Counted from the first letter of the stretch, positions 48,652 through 57,839 are shown. The stretch: DNA of 64,000 bases from an uncultured Lachnospiraceae bacterium (GCA_910579325.1 CAJTTU010000001.1:18396-82395), one strand, 5' to 3'. Notes: generated by a model not told the origin, from the letters alone. Numbers and translations are program-made.

Positions 48652-48777
48652 TTGCCGCCTGTCAAGAAGTGAACGGCAATGGCTGATTGGTATGGATTGG
48701 CTTACATATTGTTTGTAATTGACAATTGAAAATTTATATGGTAATTTAAAATCATATAAAAGGCAAATGAGTCACAG

Positions 48778-48806
48778 CGGCCTGCCGGTTTCCGGCAGGC
48801 CGTTTT
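48778..48806 (+). terminator. Terminator of the sugar operon
   Basis: A perfect 11-bp stem (48778-48788 with 48792-48802), loop TTT, followed by TTTT. Confidence 0.85.
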
Positions 48807-48836
48807 GGTACATTCAGTAAGCGGAGGTTTGGTTAT

Positions 48837-51833
48837 ATGCAGGAAAAAATGACAGACAAAATACCGGATCAATTATCGGATCATTTATCGGACAGACTCA
48901 GCTGGCTGGAAGATCCGCAGGTGTTTCAGGTGAACCGGCTGGATGCCCATTCCGATCATGTATGTTTTGCCTCTTTAAAGGAGATGGAACAGGGTGAGAC
49001 TTCTCTGCGCCAGTCTCTGGACGGGAGCTGGCGTTTTCAGTGGAGCAAAGCGCCGGATAAGCGGCCGGCGGATTTCTGGCAGGAGGGGTATGACGATTCC
49101 GGTTTCGGCACAATCCGGGTTCCCGGCCATATCGAGCTGCAAAGGTTTGGACAGATTCAGTATATTAATACGCTGTATCCCTGGGACGGACATGCGGAAC
49201 TTCGGCCGCCGAAGCTTGACTGGGAAGATAATCCGGTGGGCAGCTATGTCAGGGAGTTTGACCTGGAGCCGGGGCTGATTGGAAAGAGGGTCTGTATCAG
49301 CTTCCAGGGAGTGGAGCAGGCTTTTTATCTGTGGCTAAACGGCCATCTGATCGGCTATGGGGAAGATAGCTTTACGCCCTCGGACTTCGATTTGACCCCT
49401 TATATCAAAGAGAGGGGAAACCGGCTCTGCGTGGAGGTGTATAAGCGCAGCAGCGCGGCCTGGATCGAGGACCAGGATTTTTTCCGATTCAGCGGGATCT
49501 TCCGGTCAGTGTTTTTGTATGGGAAGCCGGAGCTTCATCTGGAGGATCTCTGGCTGCAGCCCAGGCTGTCAAAGGACAATACTGGCGGAAGGCTGAAAAT
49601 CCGGCTGGGGCTTAGCGGGCAGACGGAAGGGGCACAGGTGCGGTGCCGGGTTGCGCATAAGGAGCAGGGGATTTTGTTTGACGGTATGTTAAAATTGGAA
49701 CAGGAATCCAGGGAATATGAGGGTTTGCCAGAGGGACTTTGCGGACAGCCGGCTCAGCAGAACCAGGCAGGGAGCGGGTGCGTTTATGCCTGGGCACAGG
49801 AACTGGAATTTCCCTCAGTTTTTCTCTGGAGCCATGAGACGCCGGAACTGTACCAGGTGACGCTGGCTGTTATGACAGCCGATGGGCAGGTGACGGAGGC
49901 CGTGCCTTATCAGATCGGTTTCCGCCGCTTCGAATTGAAGGACGGCCTGATGCTGCTGAACGGGGAGCGCCTGATGATTAAAGGCGTGAACCGCCATGAG
50001 TGGAATCCCCGTCATGGCAGGGTGATTGGCCGGGAGGATATGGAGGCGGCGATGGAGGTATTCCGCCGAAACCATATCAATGCGGTCCGTACCTGCCATT
50101 ATCCCAACCAGACAGTATGGTATGAGATGTGTGACGAAAACGGCATCTATATGATGGATGAGACAAATATGGAAAGCCACGGCTCCTGGCAGAAGCTGGG
50201 CGTGGTGGAGCCTTCCTGGAATGTGCCGGGCAATCATGAGGAATGGAAAGCCTGTGTGCTGGACCGGGCAAAGTCTATGTTTGAGCGGGATAAAAACCAT
50301 GTGTCGATTCTGTTCTGGTCCTGCGGCAATGAGTCTTATGCGGGGAAGGACATCCTGGCGATGGCAGAGTACTTCCGGAAGCATGACGACAGCCGCCTGG
50401 TACACTATGAAGGGGTGTACCATAACCGGGCATATGACCGGATCTCAGACGTGGAGAGCCGGATGTACGCACCGCCACAGGAGGTTCGGGAGTATCTGGA
50501 GGGCGGAGCCGAAAAGCCCTTTATTCTCTGCGAATATATGCACGATATGGGAAATTCCCTGGGAGGGATGGAAAGCTATATCCATTTAGGGGAGGAATTC
50601 CCCCAGTATCAGGGCGGTTTTATCTGGGACTATATGGACCAGGCGCTGTGGCATAAGGACCCGGCAGGCCGGACAGTCTTAGGCTACGGCGGCGACTTCG
50701 GCGAACGGCAGACAGATTATGCCTTCAGCGGAAACGGCATCGTCTTTGCGGACGGCACGGAAAAACCGGCCATGCAGGAGGTGCGCTACTGGTATGCCGG
50801 TGAGGAGGCGCGGAAGGCGCAGGATGAGGCGAACCGGGCAGGGATGGAAAAGGCGATTGGGCAGATCAGGAAATGCAGCAGAGAAGAAACGAGTAAAGCA
50901 ACAGCGGAGGAAGTATCCCTGTGTGTAGCCCACGGAGACGGTGCGCTGGGCGTCCGGGGGAGAAATTTTGAAATCTTGTTTTCCTATCCGGAAGGCGGGC
51001 CGGTATCGCTGAAAGTGTTTGGAGCCGGTGCCGGGCAAAAGAAAGGAGAAGCTGCCGAAAATAATAATGGGGATATGGGAATGGCTGCCGTCCATGAATG
51101 GCTTTGGCGCGCCCCTCGTCCCGCTTACTGGCGTGCAGCTACGGAGAATGACTTAGGCTGCGGTTTTGCCGTAAACAGTTCGGTGTGGGCTGCGGTGGAC
51201 AGCTGGCAGAAATGTGAGAATATCCGGATTGTGGAGGAGAGTGAGAGCGCAGTCGGCATCCGCTATACGTATACTTCCCCGGCAGTGTTGGGCTTGCGCA
51301 CGGAAGTAACCTACACGGTCCGGGCGGAAGGCAGCATGACGGCAGATGTCCGCTATTACGGCCAGGAGGGACGCCCCCAGCTTCCGCTGTTTGGCCTGCG
51401 CTTTTCCACGCCGGAGCCGGTTGAGGCGACCCGGTGGCAGGGCTTGTCCGGCGAGACCTACCCGGACAGAAAAAAAGGCGGCGTTTTCGGCTGGCATGAG
51501 GAACAGCCCCATATCCCCGCTTATCTGGTTCCCCAGGAATGCGGCTGCCATATGGATACGGTGCAGGCCGTGTTCCACAAAGACGGCGGGCAGCTCAGCC
51601 TGGAAATGTGCGAAGAGCCCTTTGCCTTCTCCGCCATCCCTTACACGCCCGCCCAGTTAGACCAGGCGGCCCACAGAGAAGAACTGCCTCAGCCGGTGCG
51701 CACCGTAATTACAGTCTGCGGCGCAATGCGCGGCGTAGGCGGCATCGACAGCTGGCTTACCGATGTGGAAGAGGCATATCATATCAGCGGGGAAAAGGAT
51801 ATCAGGTTTCAGGTGAGGGTTCGGTGGGAGTGA
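48837..51833 (+). CDS. lacZ: Beta-galactosidase, glycoside hydrolase family 2
   Basis: 998 residues, no signal peptide, thus cytosolic. Jelly-roll sugar-binding domain ('YVREFDLEPGLIGKRVCISF'), immunoglobulin-like linker, TIM barrel with 'KGVNRHEWNPRHGRVIG'. Acid/base Glu446 is in 'DETNMESHG', nucleophile Glu566 in 'ILCEYMHDMGNSLGG'. The C-terminal small-chain domain has 'WRAATENDLGCGF'. A Lys/Glu-rich segment near residues 660-690 is more variable than in E. coli LacZ. It hydrolyses lactose or other beta-galactosides. It is separated from the sugar operon by a terminator and may be regulated alone. Confidence 0.95.
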   Translation: MQEKMTDKIPDQLSDHLSDRLSWLEDPQVFQVNRLDAHSDHVCFASLKEMEQGETSLRQSLDGSWRFQWSKAPDKRPADFWQEGYDDSGFGTIRVPGHIELQRFGQIQYINTLYPWDGHAELRPPKLDWEDNPVGSYVREFDLEPGLIGKRVCISFQGVEQAFYLWLNGHLIGYGEDSFTPSDFDLTPYIKERGNRLCVEVYKRSSAAWIEDQDFFRFSGIFRSVFLYGKPELHLEDLWLQPRLSKDNTGGRLKIRLGLSGQTEGAQVRCRVAHKEQGILFDGMLKLEQESREYEGLPEGLCGQPAQQNQAGSGCVYAWAQELEFPSVFLWSHETPELYQVTLAVMTADGQVTEAVPYQIGFRRFELKDGLMLLNGERLMIKGVNRHEWNPRHGRVIGREDMEAAMEVFRRNHINAVRTCHYPNQTVWYEMCDENGIYMMDETNMESHGSWQKLGVVEPSWNVPGNHEEWKACVLDRAKSMFERDKNHVSILFWSCGNESYAGKDILAMAEYFRKHDDSRLVHYEGVYHNRAYDRISDVESRMYAPPQEVREYLEGGAEKPFILCEYMHDMGNSLGGMESYIHLGEEFPQYQGGFIWDYMDQALWHKDPAGRTVLGYGGDFGERQTDYAFSGNGIVFADGTEKPAMQEVRYWYAGEEARKAQDEANRAGMEKAIGQIRKCSREETSKATAEEVSLCVAHGDGALGVRGRNFEILFSYPEGGPVSLKVFGAGAGQKKGEAAENNNGDMGMAAVHEWLWRAPRPAYWRAATENDLGCGFAVNSSVWAAVDSWQKCENIRIVEESESAVGIRYTYTSPAVLGLRTEVTYTVRAEGSMTADVRYYGQEGRPQLPLFGLRFSTPEPVEATRWQGLSGETYPDRKKGGVFGWHEEQPHIPAYLVPQECGCHMDTVQAVFHKDGGQLSLEMCEEPFAFSAIPYTPAQLDQAAHREELPQPVRTVITVCGAMRGVGGIDSWLTDVEEAYHISGEKDIRFQVRVRWE

Positions 51834-51992
51834 TGTAAAAAATCAAGATATAAAGTTGATAAAAAGAGATTATAGAATATCAGAAGTTATGATATGATAG
51901 TTAAGTAGAGAACAACCGTGTTACAAGGTGGCAAACCTCCCTGGCTTGCGAGAAGACCGATGACAAAGCTTTTTCAAAGGAGTATTGAAAAC

Positions 51993-52181
51993 ATGTATAG
52001 TTCGATTATTGAGATCAAAAAGACCGTATCGGGTGAAGCTTTAGCAAATTTGCGCGAAGCTGCGGAAAGAGCTTTTTCCAATCGTTCGGGCAGTGTCAAA
52101 AATTCCAGTGACAGTCCATATGAAGTATTTAGCCTGTTATTTCTGGGTGGTTCATTTCTCACTGCTTGCCTACATAGATAG
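51993..52181 (+). CDS. Small hypothetical protein, possibly truncated
   Basis: 62 residues, AAAGGAG 11 bases before the ATG. The first 45 residues (MYSSIIEIKKTVSGEALANL onward) look like a normal folded start with a helix 'ANLREAAERAFSNR'. The end, 'FSLLFLGGSFLTACLHR', is unusually hydrophobic and short, as if a frameshift had cut a longer protein. No family is known to me. It lies alone between beta-galactosidase and a terminator pair. Confidence 0.45.
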   Translation: MYSSIIEIKKTVSGEALANLREAAERAFSNRSGSVKNSSDSPYEVFSLLFLGGSFLTACLHR

Positions 52182-52202
52182 GGGAAACAAGCGAAAATCC
52201 GA

Positions 52203-52227
52203 CAAAACGCGTCACCGGCGCGTTTTG
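52203..52227 (+). terminator. Hairpin after the small gene
   Basis: CAAAACGCG (52203-52211) pairs perfectly with CGCGTTTTG (52219-52227); the T run forms part of the stem. Confidence 0.55.
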
Positions 52228-52247
52228 CTGGATACTTCGTAATAAAT

Positions 52248-52284
52248 AAGCCTACCTTGTCACTTGACCGGTGAAGGTAGGCTT
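52248..52284. terminator. Bidirectional hairpin near the deacetylase 3' end
   Basis: AAGCCTACCTT (52248-52258) pairs perfectly with AAGGTAGGCTT (52274-52284). It could end transcripts from both sides, though T runs are short. Confidence 0.6.
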
Positions 52285-52408
52285 ATAAAGATACGGGAGG
52301 TCAGCCACTTTGTACCCAAAGGGTATGATATGGGCGGTTGTTTTCCTTATGTTTATAATATACCATGTTTATGCGATGATTACAAGTTTTCTTTTTGCGA
52401 TTATTATC

Positions 52409-53410
52409 CTATTTTCCAGTCAAATCCTTCAGTGTCCCAAACGTATACCCCATATCCTCCCATCTGGTCAGCATCTCATCCAGAATCTCCCCGTTGGTCT
52501 GGGAGATGGCGTGAAGGAGGACGACGGCGCCGGGGTGGGTCCGCTGGGTAATGACCTCAAAGGCTTCCTCATGGCTGGGTTGGTTCTCCTGGTCCCAGTC
52601 CACATGGGCCAGGCTCCAGAATACGGTGGCGTAGCCCAGCTCCTGGGCCATTTTCAGGTTGTCCACATTGCATTTTCCCTGGGGCGGGCGGTAGTAGGGG
52701 GCAAGCTCCGTGCCGGTAATTTCATAAAACAGGTCGGACACGTCGTCCAGCTCCTTTTTAAAGGATTCCAGATCGGCGATCGCGGCCATATCCGGATGGT
52801 TGTAGGTGTGGTTGCCCACCGTGTGGCCTTCCTCTGCGATTTTCTTCGCCATATCCGGCGCGGATTCCAGAAAAGCGCCGGTCACGAAAAAGGTGGCCTT
52901 TACATTATGCTTTTTCAAAGCGGCCAGGATCGGCTCCGTGTTTCCATTTTCGTATCCGCAGTCAAAGGTCAGGTAAAGCACCTTGTCCTCGGCGTTCCCC
53001 ATATAATAGGCGTCGTACCAGGCCAGATCCTCCGGCGACGCATTTCCGGAGGGCTGCTCAAAGCTGCCGGGATGCTCAAAGAAAAGGCCCCAGTCCTCCT
53101 TGGGCAGGGTCAGCTCCCAGCCAGCGGGGGGCTCTTTTTTTGCGGTTTCCGTTTGGGCGGTTTCGCTGTCGGTATCAGTGGCAGGATCTGCGGTGCCGGA
53201 AGCGTCGGAAGCCTCGGAGGCATTCGCCGGATTAGCGTCGTCAGTCGTACTGACTTCTTCTGTTTCGGCCGGGGAAGCGGCTGTTCCTGTCGGGTCTGTG
53301 CTTTTGTCCTTTTTGCTGCTGCAGCCGGTCAGGCACAGTGTCAAAAGAAGCAGTGATATCCCAATCATTTTCACCGGGAACCGCTTCGAAATATTTTTGA
53401 GACGATTCAT
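52409..53410 (-). CDS. Polysaccharide deacetylase lipoprotein (NodB domain)
   Basis: 333 residues from ATG 53410 with AGGAGG before it. Signal peptide with lipobox LTGC (Cys30), then a Ser/Thr/Glu-rich linker to residue ~95. The NodB domain follows: 'YLTFDCGYENGNTEPIL' with the catalytic Asp and Asp/Cys pair, 'VGNHTYNHPDM' with the metal HxxxH, 'YYRPPQGKCN', and 'VVLLHAISQTNGE'. Such enzymes remove acetyl or acyl groups from cell-wall sugars, often N-acetylmuramic acid or N-acetylglucosamine. Cys replaces the usual second Asp (DDG). Confidence 0.92.
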   Translation of the reverse strand: MNRLKNISKRFPVKMIGISLLLLTLCLTGCSSKKDKSTDPTGTAASPAETEEVSTTDDANPANASEASDASGTADPATDTDSETAQTETAKKEPPAGWELTLPKEDWGLFFEHPGSFEQPSGNASPEDLAWYDAYYMGNAEDKVLYLTFDCGYENGNTEPILAALKKHNVKATFFVTGAFLESAPDMAKKIAEEGHTVGNHTYNHPDMAAIADLESFKKELDDVSDLFYEITGTELAPYYRPPQGKCNVDNLKMAQELGYATVFWSLAHVDWDQENQPSHEEAFEVITQRTHPGAVVLLHAISQTNGEILDEMLTRWEDMGYTFGTLKDLTGK

Positions 53411-53767
53411 GATTTTATTTCCTCCTTTTATCATGGACGTACGCTGTTCTTTTTGTCCTTGTTACAGTTTATCACAGGATATACGGGGAAACAATGAGAA
53501 TTACGCTTTCGGATTTTAATTCTTTATGACAAGATTTTTCAATTCTTACTTTTTTATTGCGAAGTTCTTACTTTTGCTTCTTCTTAACTCCCTTATATAT
53601 TCATACGCATTTTGCCGGGAACGAAATTGGATTGTTCTTGCATATTTACCTGTTTTCATGTACACTTTACTGGAAGCATTTTACTCCGCCGGAAAGACGG
53701 GCCCTGTGGGGGCGTTAAAAGACCTCCGGAAGAGAGGCGGCGGGACGATGATCAGGGAGGATAAAAG
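53411..53767. other. Intergenic region between divergent lipoprotein genes
   Basis: 357 bases between the deacetylase (-) and the FecR/beta-helix gene (+). It is AT-rich up to about 53660. An open frame exists at 53526-53771, but it has no ribosome site and a composition unlike a gene, so it is not called. The region presumably holds the two promoters; I could not single out clear boxes. Confidence 0.4.
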
Positions 53768-55210
53768 ATGAAAAGAACAAACAGGATGCGGTTTTCTGCA
53801 CTTTTGCTGGCGGCGGTTTTGCTGTGTACGGCCTGCGGCGGGGGCAGTGCGAAAGCTACCACGATGCATCTGTCCCATACGGCGGGAACCGTGGGCGTGC
53901 TGAATGAAAAAGGGAAGGATGTTTCTCTCCAGGAGAATCTGAGTCTGTACAGCGGTTATCAGGTGGGTACTCAGAGCGGCAGTTTCGCATGGATCGATCT
54001 GGATCAGGTGAAACTGGCCAAAATGGATGAGGACAGTGAGGTGGAGATCAGCAAGGACGGCAAAGAGCTGGAGATTCTGCTCCAGTCCGGCGGTCTGTTC
54101 TTCAATGTGACGGAGCCGCTGGAGGAAGATGAGACGATGGAGATCCGCACTTCTACGATGGTGGTGGGAATACGGGGAACCTGTGGCTGGGTGGAGATCG
54201 GACCGGATTATGTGCGGGCCGGACTTCTGGAAGGCGAAGTGGAGTGCAGGGCGGTAGAAAATGACGCGGCGGGCAGTGTGATGATTCAGGCCGGGATGAT
54301 GGCGACACTGCGGGACGGTGTGCCGGAGATCCAGGTAGAGATGCTGACAGCCGACGATATCCCTGATTTTATATGGGGAGAAAATGATGAAATACTGGAA
54401 GCACTGCTGGCGGAAGCGGAAGCTGCCGGGAGTCAGGGCGATGGGCAGCAGGATGCGACTGGCGGCAAAACCGGCGGTGACGAAGAAGTATATTTTGATC
54501 CGGAAGAGGGTCTTGCGCTGCCGGAGATTCCCGACGACGGGATCGAGCGGACCGTAGTGGAGGCGAATGACTCCGACGAGCTGAGCGCATTGTTTAGCGG
54601 AGGGAATCTGTCGAATACGGAGATCCATCTGAATGACGGTACTTATGATATAGGCTATTTCTCTCTTTATGATTATGAGAATTTGTCGATTATAGGAACC
54701 GGGGAGACCCGGCTGGTGGTAGACAGCGGCGAGGAGGAAATCCTGACGGCTACGGAGTGTGACAATCTGCTGGTATACGGCCTGGTGATGGGGCATGACA
54801 TTCCAAAGGAAGTGGCCTGCAGTGCAGGCGTGTTTATCATTTCCAGATCAGAGAATGTCAGGCTGGTGGGATGCGATATCTATGGATGCGGACTGGTAGG
54901 AATCTCCGGTTACGGCGGCAATCTGACGGTTCAGAATACCGTAATCCGGGACTGCAGCTCCTGCGGCGTGGAGTGGATGGGCGGCGGAAACGTCCGATTT
55001 GAAAATTGCGCGTTCAGCGGCAATGGCGGCGAAGCACTGTTTAATATCTGGAACAGCGGAGCCGCGGAGCCCGTTACGACGGAGTTTACATTGGAAAATT
55101 GTATTTTCCAGAGCAACAGAAATTATGAAAAATGTTATTTCTCTGACGGAGAGGATTCCGTGACATGGAATGAGAATGGGTCGCTGGAAAGCGGGAACGG
55201 ATGGCAGTAG
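53768..55210 (+). CDS. FecR-domain lipoprotein with parallel beta-helix
   Basis: 480 residues, lipobox CTAC (Cys23). Residues ~40-190 are a FecR-type domain: 'GTVGVLNEKGKDVSLQENLSLYSGYQVGTQSGSFAWIDLDQ' (in parts), 'EIRTSTMVVGIRGTCGWVEI' (in parts), 'VQAGMMATLRDG'-like end. A Gly/Asp-rich linker leads to residues ~265-470, a right-handed beta-helix with repeated 'GCDIYGCGLVGISGYGGNLTVQNTVIRDCSSCGV' (in parts) turns. The helix resembles pectate-lyase-like carbohydrate binders. It is anchored outside the membrane. Role unknown. Confidence 0.85.
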   Translation: MKRTNRMRFSALLLAAVLLCTACGGGSAKATTMHLSHTAGTVGVLNEKGKDVSLQENLSLYSGYQVGTQSGSFAWIDLDQVKLAKMDEDSEVEISKDGKELEILLQSGGLFFNVTEPLEEDETMEIRTSTMVVGIRGTCGWVEIGPDYVRAGLLEGEVECRAVENDAAGSVMIQAGMMATLRDGVPEIQVEMLTADDIPDFIWGENDEILEALLAEAEAAGSQGDGQQDATGGKTGGDEEVYFDPEEGLALPEIPDDGIERTVVEANDSDELSALFSGGNLSNTEIHLNDGTYDIGYFSLYDYENLSIIGTGETRLVVDSGEEEILTATECDNLLVYGLVMGHDIPKEVACSAGVFIISRSENVRLVGCDIYGCGLVGISGYGGNLTVQNTVIRDCSSCGVEWMGGGNVRFENCAFSGNGGEALFNIWNSGAAEPVTTEFTLENCIFQSNRNYEKCYFSDGEDSVTWNENGSLESGNGWQ

Positions 55211-55256
55211 TGCCTGCATGCGAATAACATATTCTTCCATATTTGAGATAACAAAA

Positions 55257-55295
55257 CCACGCCGGCGACTGTCGAGAGCGCCGGCGCGGTTTTTG
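55257..55295 (+). terminator. Terminator after the FecR/beta-helix gene
   Basis: An 11-bp GC-rich stem (55257-55267 with 55279-55289, one mismatch) is followed by TTTTT. Confidence 0.85.
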
Positions 55296-55690
55296 TTTGA
55301 AGTATTGCTTTTGAAGAAAAAACAGTATTTGCCGTCCGTTTGCTCTGCAGATGCAAAGGACGGCGTCTGCGCAGAGAATGGGCTCCGGCAGCTAACCGGA
55401 AGCTGTTCCCTGTTGGTTACCGATATTTAGTTGTTTCCTGGCCTGCTCTGCGTGAATTTGTTGAAGATTCTTCAAAATTTAAGGGTAACATAAAATTTTG
55501 ATGCGTTGCAGGCCGTATGTAAATCATCCGCTGAATTAGGATGGATTTACCGTAATGGTATTTACCCCGCCGGGTGGTTGCCGCTGGGCCTGGGGTGCAG
55601 GAACAGCAGCTAAGGGCCAGAAAGGCGGATTAGTTGAAAATGAAATTAGACTAACTAATTGTTAATTTAGTTTGTGATTGAAAGCTTGGA
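55296..55690. other. Non-coding stretch with several hairpins
   Basis: 395 bases without a credible gene. GCCGTCC/GGACGGC forms one hairpin (about 55333-55366), and GTAAATC-ATCC with GGATGGATTTAC another (about 55518-55553). It turns AT-rich near 55640, where an imported-looking segment begins. No known riboswitch pattern was recognised. Confidence 0.4.
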
Positions 55691-56143
55691 TTAACTGCTT
55701 TTTTTCGTGTTGTTTTTATAAAAAACTAATGATTCGCACTGAGTGCCTTTATAGACATCTACATATAAGGTAAAAATATATTCTCCAGGTGTAACCATTA
55801 AAGCGTGTTCGTCAAAAATGAAAGTCTGTCCATATGTGGTTCGCTCAGGCCAGTTGCAAATTTGATCGAGATGCCCGTTACTGCCACATTTATGGAGAGT
55901 GCCACTGACCACAAATTTAGTTGCGGCACCAGCACTGCCAGTAGCATAGCAATAGGCGTTGCCATCACTGCCGAAAGACAGTCCATAAGAGATACCATCC
56001 AAAATGGCATACCTTGCTTGTTCTGGACCGTCAATTCTATTATCTAAAGAGGGGTTTGCTGCTGCATGAGTTAATGTACCAAATATTAGTGTAAAAATAA
56101 GCACTGTGCTGAATAAAAAGGATACTTTTTTTGTTATTAACAT
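55691..56143 (-). CDS. Small secreted protein
   Basis: 150 residues with a clear signal peptide (MLITKKVSFLFSTVLIFTLI, cut near 'THAAA'). The mature part has four cysteines and Gly/Ser-rich beta-like stretches, ending 'VFYKNNTKKSS'. No family recognised. AGGAGG lies 10 bases before the ATG. It is AT-rich, as is the 3' half of the anti-sigma gene before it, with a 56-base gap. It is probably co-transcribed with the ECF sigma/anti-sigma pair and may be its ligand or target. Confidence 0.65.
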   Translation of the reverse strand: MLITKKVSFLFSTVLIFTLIFGTLTHAAANPSLDNRIDGPEQARYAILDGISYGLSFGSDGNAYCYATGSAGAATKFVVSGTLHKCGSNGHLDQICNWPERTTYGQTFIFDEHALMVTPGEYIFTLYVDVYKGTQCESLVFYKNNTKKSS

Positions 56144-56199
56144 ATATGGACAACCTCCTGAGCAAAAAGGTTATATATTATAGTTTCAAATGAGTAGTA

Positions 56200-57042
56200 T
56201 TAAGGCGCAATGCTTTCTGCGATTTGAATCAAAATTTTTTCTGACTCATGGCTATAAATTTGATATTGAATGAGGCCATCCTGCCAAGTAAGTGCAGTAT
56301 ATGCATCCAATTGCTCTGGAGTAAAAAGTATAGCATCATATTTCTGATTTAAACGAATGTTTTTTCCTTTTTGAAAATGACGTTCGTTGTCTAAAGAAAT
56401 ATCGGCATCTATGGAAAGTAAATTATATTTTATGGATAATGTTTTAGTACCATCAGAATATTCTAAAATTCTCATATAGTGGGTTGTATAGTAAGAGATA
56501 AGTTTGTATTCCTTTGGGATAAATCCAGGTTTCTTAAATATTATATCATAGTCTTTATCCGCCATATCCGTTAACAGCATACTCTCCCCGCCATACTCCA
56601 CCACATTCTGTGTCCGGGATGCACGCAGAAATCCGCTCCCTGACAGATGAATGCCGCTGACCGTAACCGCCAGCACAGCGGCGGCCGCTACAGCGGCTTT
56701 CACCGGACGGCGCAGTTTATGGCTGCTGCCGTCAGTGAAAGAACCACCTGCGGTCTGATGTTGATGCTTCCATTCTTCCCAGAAGCTCTGGTCTGGTTCT
56801 TCGATGCCTTGTTCCCCTGCGCTCTTGGCAGGATGCCTTAGCTTCCGCTTCGGTGTCTGGTTTTTATGCAGGAGAACATCCATGTTCCGGAGAAACTCTG
56901 GCGAAAAATCGTGGGACTGTCTGATCTCCTCTTCCGAAGGAATATTGTCAAAGCAGGAATCGGAGTCGCTGATCAGCATATTTTTTATGACAGCATTCCA
57001 TACGTCGTCGTATTGCTGTTGGTACTGCTCATCCTGGTTCAT
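56200..57042 (-). CDS. Anti-sigma-factor-like membrane protein (DUF4367-like)
   Basis: 280 residues. The cytosolic N-terminal part (1-110) has 'YDDVWNAVIKNMLISD' and a basic linker. One membrane span (about 113-133, 'AAVAAAAVLAVTVSGIHLSG') is followed by an outer domain resembling DUF4367 ('FKKPGFIPKEYKLISYY', 'YSDGTKTLSIKY', 'LTWQDGLIQYQIYSHES'). It overlaps the ECF sigma gene by 4 bases, the classic arrangement of sigma and anti-sigma. Base composition falls sharply near 56575: the outer sensor half is AT-rich, the inner half GC-rich, suggesting domain exchange. Confidence 0.75.
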   Translation of the reverse strand: MNQDEQYQQQYDDVWNAVIKNMLISDSDSCFDNIPSEEEIRQSHDFSPEFLRNMDVLLHKNQTPKRKLRHPAKSAGEQGIEEPDQSFWEEWKHQHQTAGGSFTDGSSHKLRRPVKAAVAAAAVLAVTVSGIHLSGSGFLRASRTQNVVEYGGESMLLTDMADKDYDIIFKKPGFIPKEYKLISYYTTHYMRILEYSDGTKTLSIKYNLLSIDADISLDNERHFQKGKNIRLNQKYDAILFTPEQLDAYTALTWQDGLIQYQIYSHESEKILIQIAESIAP

Positions 57043-57581
57043 CGCTTTCGTCCTTTCAGAAATTTGTTAATCATGCCCCTGGCCCGAAGGAGCTGGACGC
57101 CCACCAGGTTTGGAGATATGTCTAAAAGCGCGGCAATCTCCTTGTTGGTGAAGCCGTAGACCAAATGCAGTTCCAGAGGTGTCTGGTACCGTTCCGGCAT
57201 TTTGGCCAGCGCCTTTCGGATATCCTCCATCGTCTCCCGCATAACCAGATGTTCCAGAGGAAGTTCCTGTTTACTGGGAGCTTCGAAGTCCATATATTCC
57301 TCGTAAGCCAACTCCCCATGCCGGTTTCGCCGCCGGATCACGTCGATACAGCAGTGTTTGGCGATCGTAAATAAAAAACGCCTGGTCTGCGAGGTTTCGA
57401 TGCGACCGACCTTTTCCGGGCAGGTTGTCAGCCTAAGAAACGTTTCCTGAACAATATCTTCCGCCAACTGGTCATCCTTCATATAAGACATTGCCACATA
57501 CCAGATGGAATGGGCAAACTTCTGGTACAGGATGCTGATCTTGTCATCGTTGTCCGGAATATGTTCAGATAAGAGGAACAT
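57039..57581 (-). CDS. ECF-type RNA polymerase sigma factor
   Basis: 180 residues from ATG 57581, 9 bases after AAGGAGG. Sigma region 2 is 'FAHSIWYVAMSYMKDDQLAEDIVQETFLRL' (in parts), with 'RRFLFTIAKHCCIDVIRRR' (in parts). Region 4 is 'RYQTPLELHLVYGFTNKEIAALLDISPNLVGVQLLRAR' (in parts). It directs RNA polymerase to stress or envelope promoters and is held by the anti-sigma protein encoded next. The genes overlap by 4 bases. A longer open frame upstream has no ribosome site. Confidence 0.92.
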   Translation of the reverse strand: MFLLSEHIPDNDDKISILYQKFAHSIWYVAMSYMKDDQLAEDIVQETFLRLTTCPEKVGRIETSQTRRFLFTIAKHCCIDVIRRRNRHGELAYEEYMDFEAPSKQELPLEHLVMRETMEDIRKALAKMPERYQTPLELHLVYGFTNKEIAALLDISPNLVGVQLLRARGMINKFLKGRKR

Positions 57582-57804
57582 TGCATGGTGCCTCCTTCTC
57601 CTTTTATCTTTCGTGTCTGTTGCCGCCTGCGGCCCATTATTCATGAATTCGCGCGCTTTGGGCCGCCTTGTGTTTACTTCTTCAAAAACACTACGCATAC
57701 ATAAACGCAAAATCACTTAAAATATTACAAAAAATACGAAAATATTTTAATAATTTATGTTTTTCGACGGAAAATATAGGGGCAGCGCGAGGCGCGCAGC
57801 TATC

Positions 57805-57833
57805 TTGACAAATCCGTCCCGGTCAGATAAAAT
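57805..57833 (+). promoter_or_regulatory. Promoter of the T-box/proS unit
   Basis: TTGACA (57805-57810) and TAAAAT (57828-57833) with a 17-base spacer, directly upstream of the T-box leader. Confidence 0.75.
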
Positions 57834-57839
57834 GATGTA

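Noticed and set aside
53526..53771. 81-residue plus-strand open frame before the FecR gene
   Set aside because: No ribosome site, first half is AT-rich low-complexity hydrophobic sequence, and it runs into the next gene's ribosome site; not gene-like.
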